Assembly: GCA_012295275.1 (NCBI GenBank)
Contig: CM022665.1
Coordinates: 2,780,667-2,839,166 of the forward strand
Length of the DNA: 58,500 bases
Source of the DNA: Chrysomallon squamiferum
Lineage: Eukaryota > Mollusca > Gastropoda > Neomphalida > Peltospiridae
Direction: 5' to 3'
This document shows, one piece after another, positions 58,301 through 58,500 of this stretch. A program made the translations under genes and the position numbers. The first letter of the stretch is position 1. The number at the start of each line of letters is the position of its first letter. The notes beneath the pieces were generated by a model. The model was not told where the DNA came from and did no database searches. It was given only the letters and a program-made list of their open reading frames with translations.

Positions 58301-58500
58301 TGGTAACAAAACGGTTACAACGTCTGTCTGCGTTTACCATTGTTATCCCAGTTATTTTTAAAAATTTAATGTTTCAAATTAAGGCCATTGTTTTAAAATG
58401 GAATATAAAGTACACTTAAGAGAGAAACTGCATTTTAACTTTCGTGACTTTTTGAGTATACAAATATTTATATTACTAAAACATTATCATCATCATTATT
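55392..58500 (+). other. EHBP1: EHBP1 3'UTR and downstream sequence
   Basis: No coding sequence is visible to the window edge. AATAAA signals at 55618-55623, 56660-56665 and 58100-58105 allow short, medium and long 3'UTRs. The region also has poly-T at about 57570-57590, a poly-A run near 57327, (AAAT)n near 57081 and (ATT)n near 57775-57797. Where the transcript ends cannot be decided here. Confidence 0.5.
55618..55623 (+). terminator. First poly(A) signal after EHBP1 stop
   Basis: AATAAA 227 bases after the stop would give a short 3'UTR. Later signals at 56660 and 58100 are alternatives. Confidence 0.4.

Overview
ORGANISM. This is an AT-rich nuclear window from an animal. It has spliced genes with GT-AG introns, long 3' untranslated regions, many microsatellites ((ATT)n, (CA)n, (AAAT)n, poly-A/T) and decayed transposable elements. 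The best-preserved protein is a bilaterian EH domain-binding protein 1 (EHBP1). A core resembling GGTTATCTCCCTT near 39.79 kb recalls an AAGGGAGATAA-type repeat that I associate with mollusc genomes, so I lean towards a mollusc. That is an inference; the sequence alone does not fix the species. LAYOUT. (1) 494-2435, plus strand: the last four exons of a Ser-rich protein I do not recognise, followed by a 3'UTR of about 3.2 kb with a likely poly(A) signal at 5611. A 225-bp hAT-type MITE sits in one of its introns. (2) 9239-19499, minus strand: a complete nine-exon gene for a 718-residue C2H2 zinc-finger protein with four fingers near the C-terminus and acidic tracts. Its 3'UTR probably runs towards 5.7 kb, so genes 1 and 2 converge tail-to-tail. 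Intron 7 holds a broken LINE. Intron 1 holds a coding-like relic of unknown family. (3) 19.5-21.0 kb: the divergent intergenic promoter region. (4) 21000-55391, plus strand: a complete EHBP1 gene with one non-coding leader exon and 21 coding exons. All splice phases agree and give 1176 residues: N-terminal C2 (NT-C2), six NPF motifs, a CH domain, a ten-unit TPNSPEK repeat, a C-terminal bMERB coiled coil and a terminal CSVQ CaaX-like box. Intron 1 contains an antisense LINE into which a smaller element has inserted, flanked by an exact 10-bp duplication. (5) 55392-58500: 3'UTR and downstream sequence. FUNCTION. EHBP1 links EHD proteins (through NPF motifs), actin (CH domain) and Rab8/10-type GTPases (bMERB) in endocytic recycling. 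The zinc-finger protein is probably nuclear. Only proximity connects the genes, although the zinc-finger gene and EHBP1 start head-to-head about 1.5 kb apart. MOST INTERESTING. These are a four-fold 47-bp tandem duplication that copies the splice donor of EHBP1 exon 10 (donors 1 and 4 share a reading frame, 2 and 3 do not), a 58-nt-arm hairpin in intron 19, the nested transposon with its intact duplication, and a frame-compatible alternative first exon for the zinc-finger gene. I found no CRISPR array, operon or tRNA/rRNA gene, and nothing I would call a new defence or biosynthetic system.
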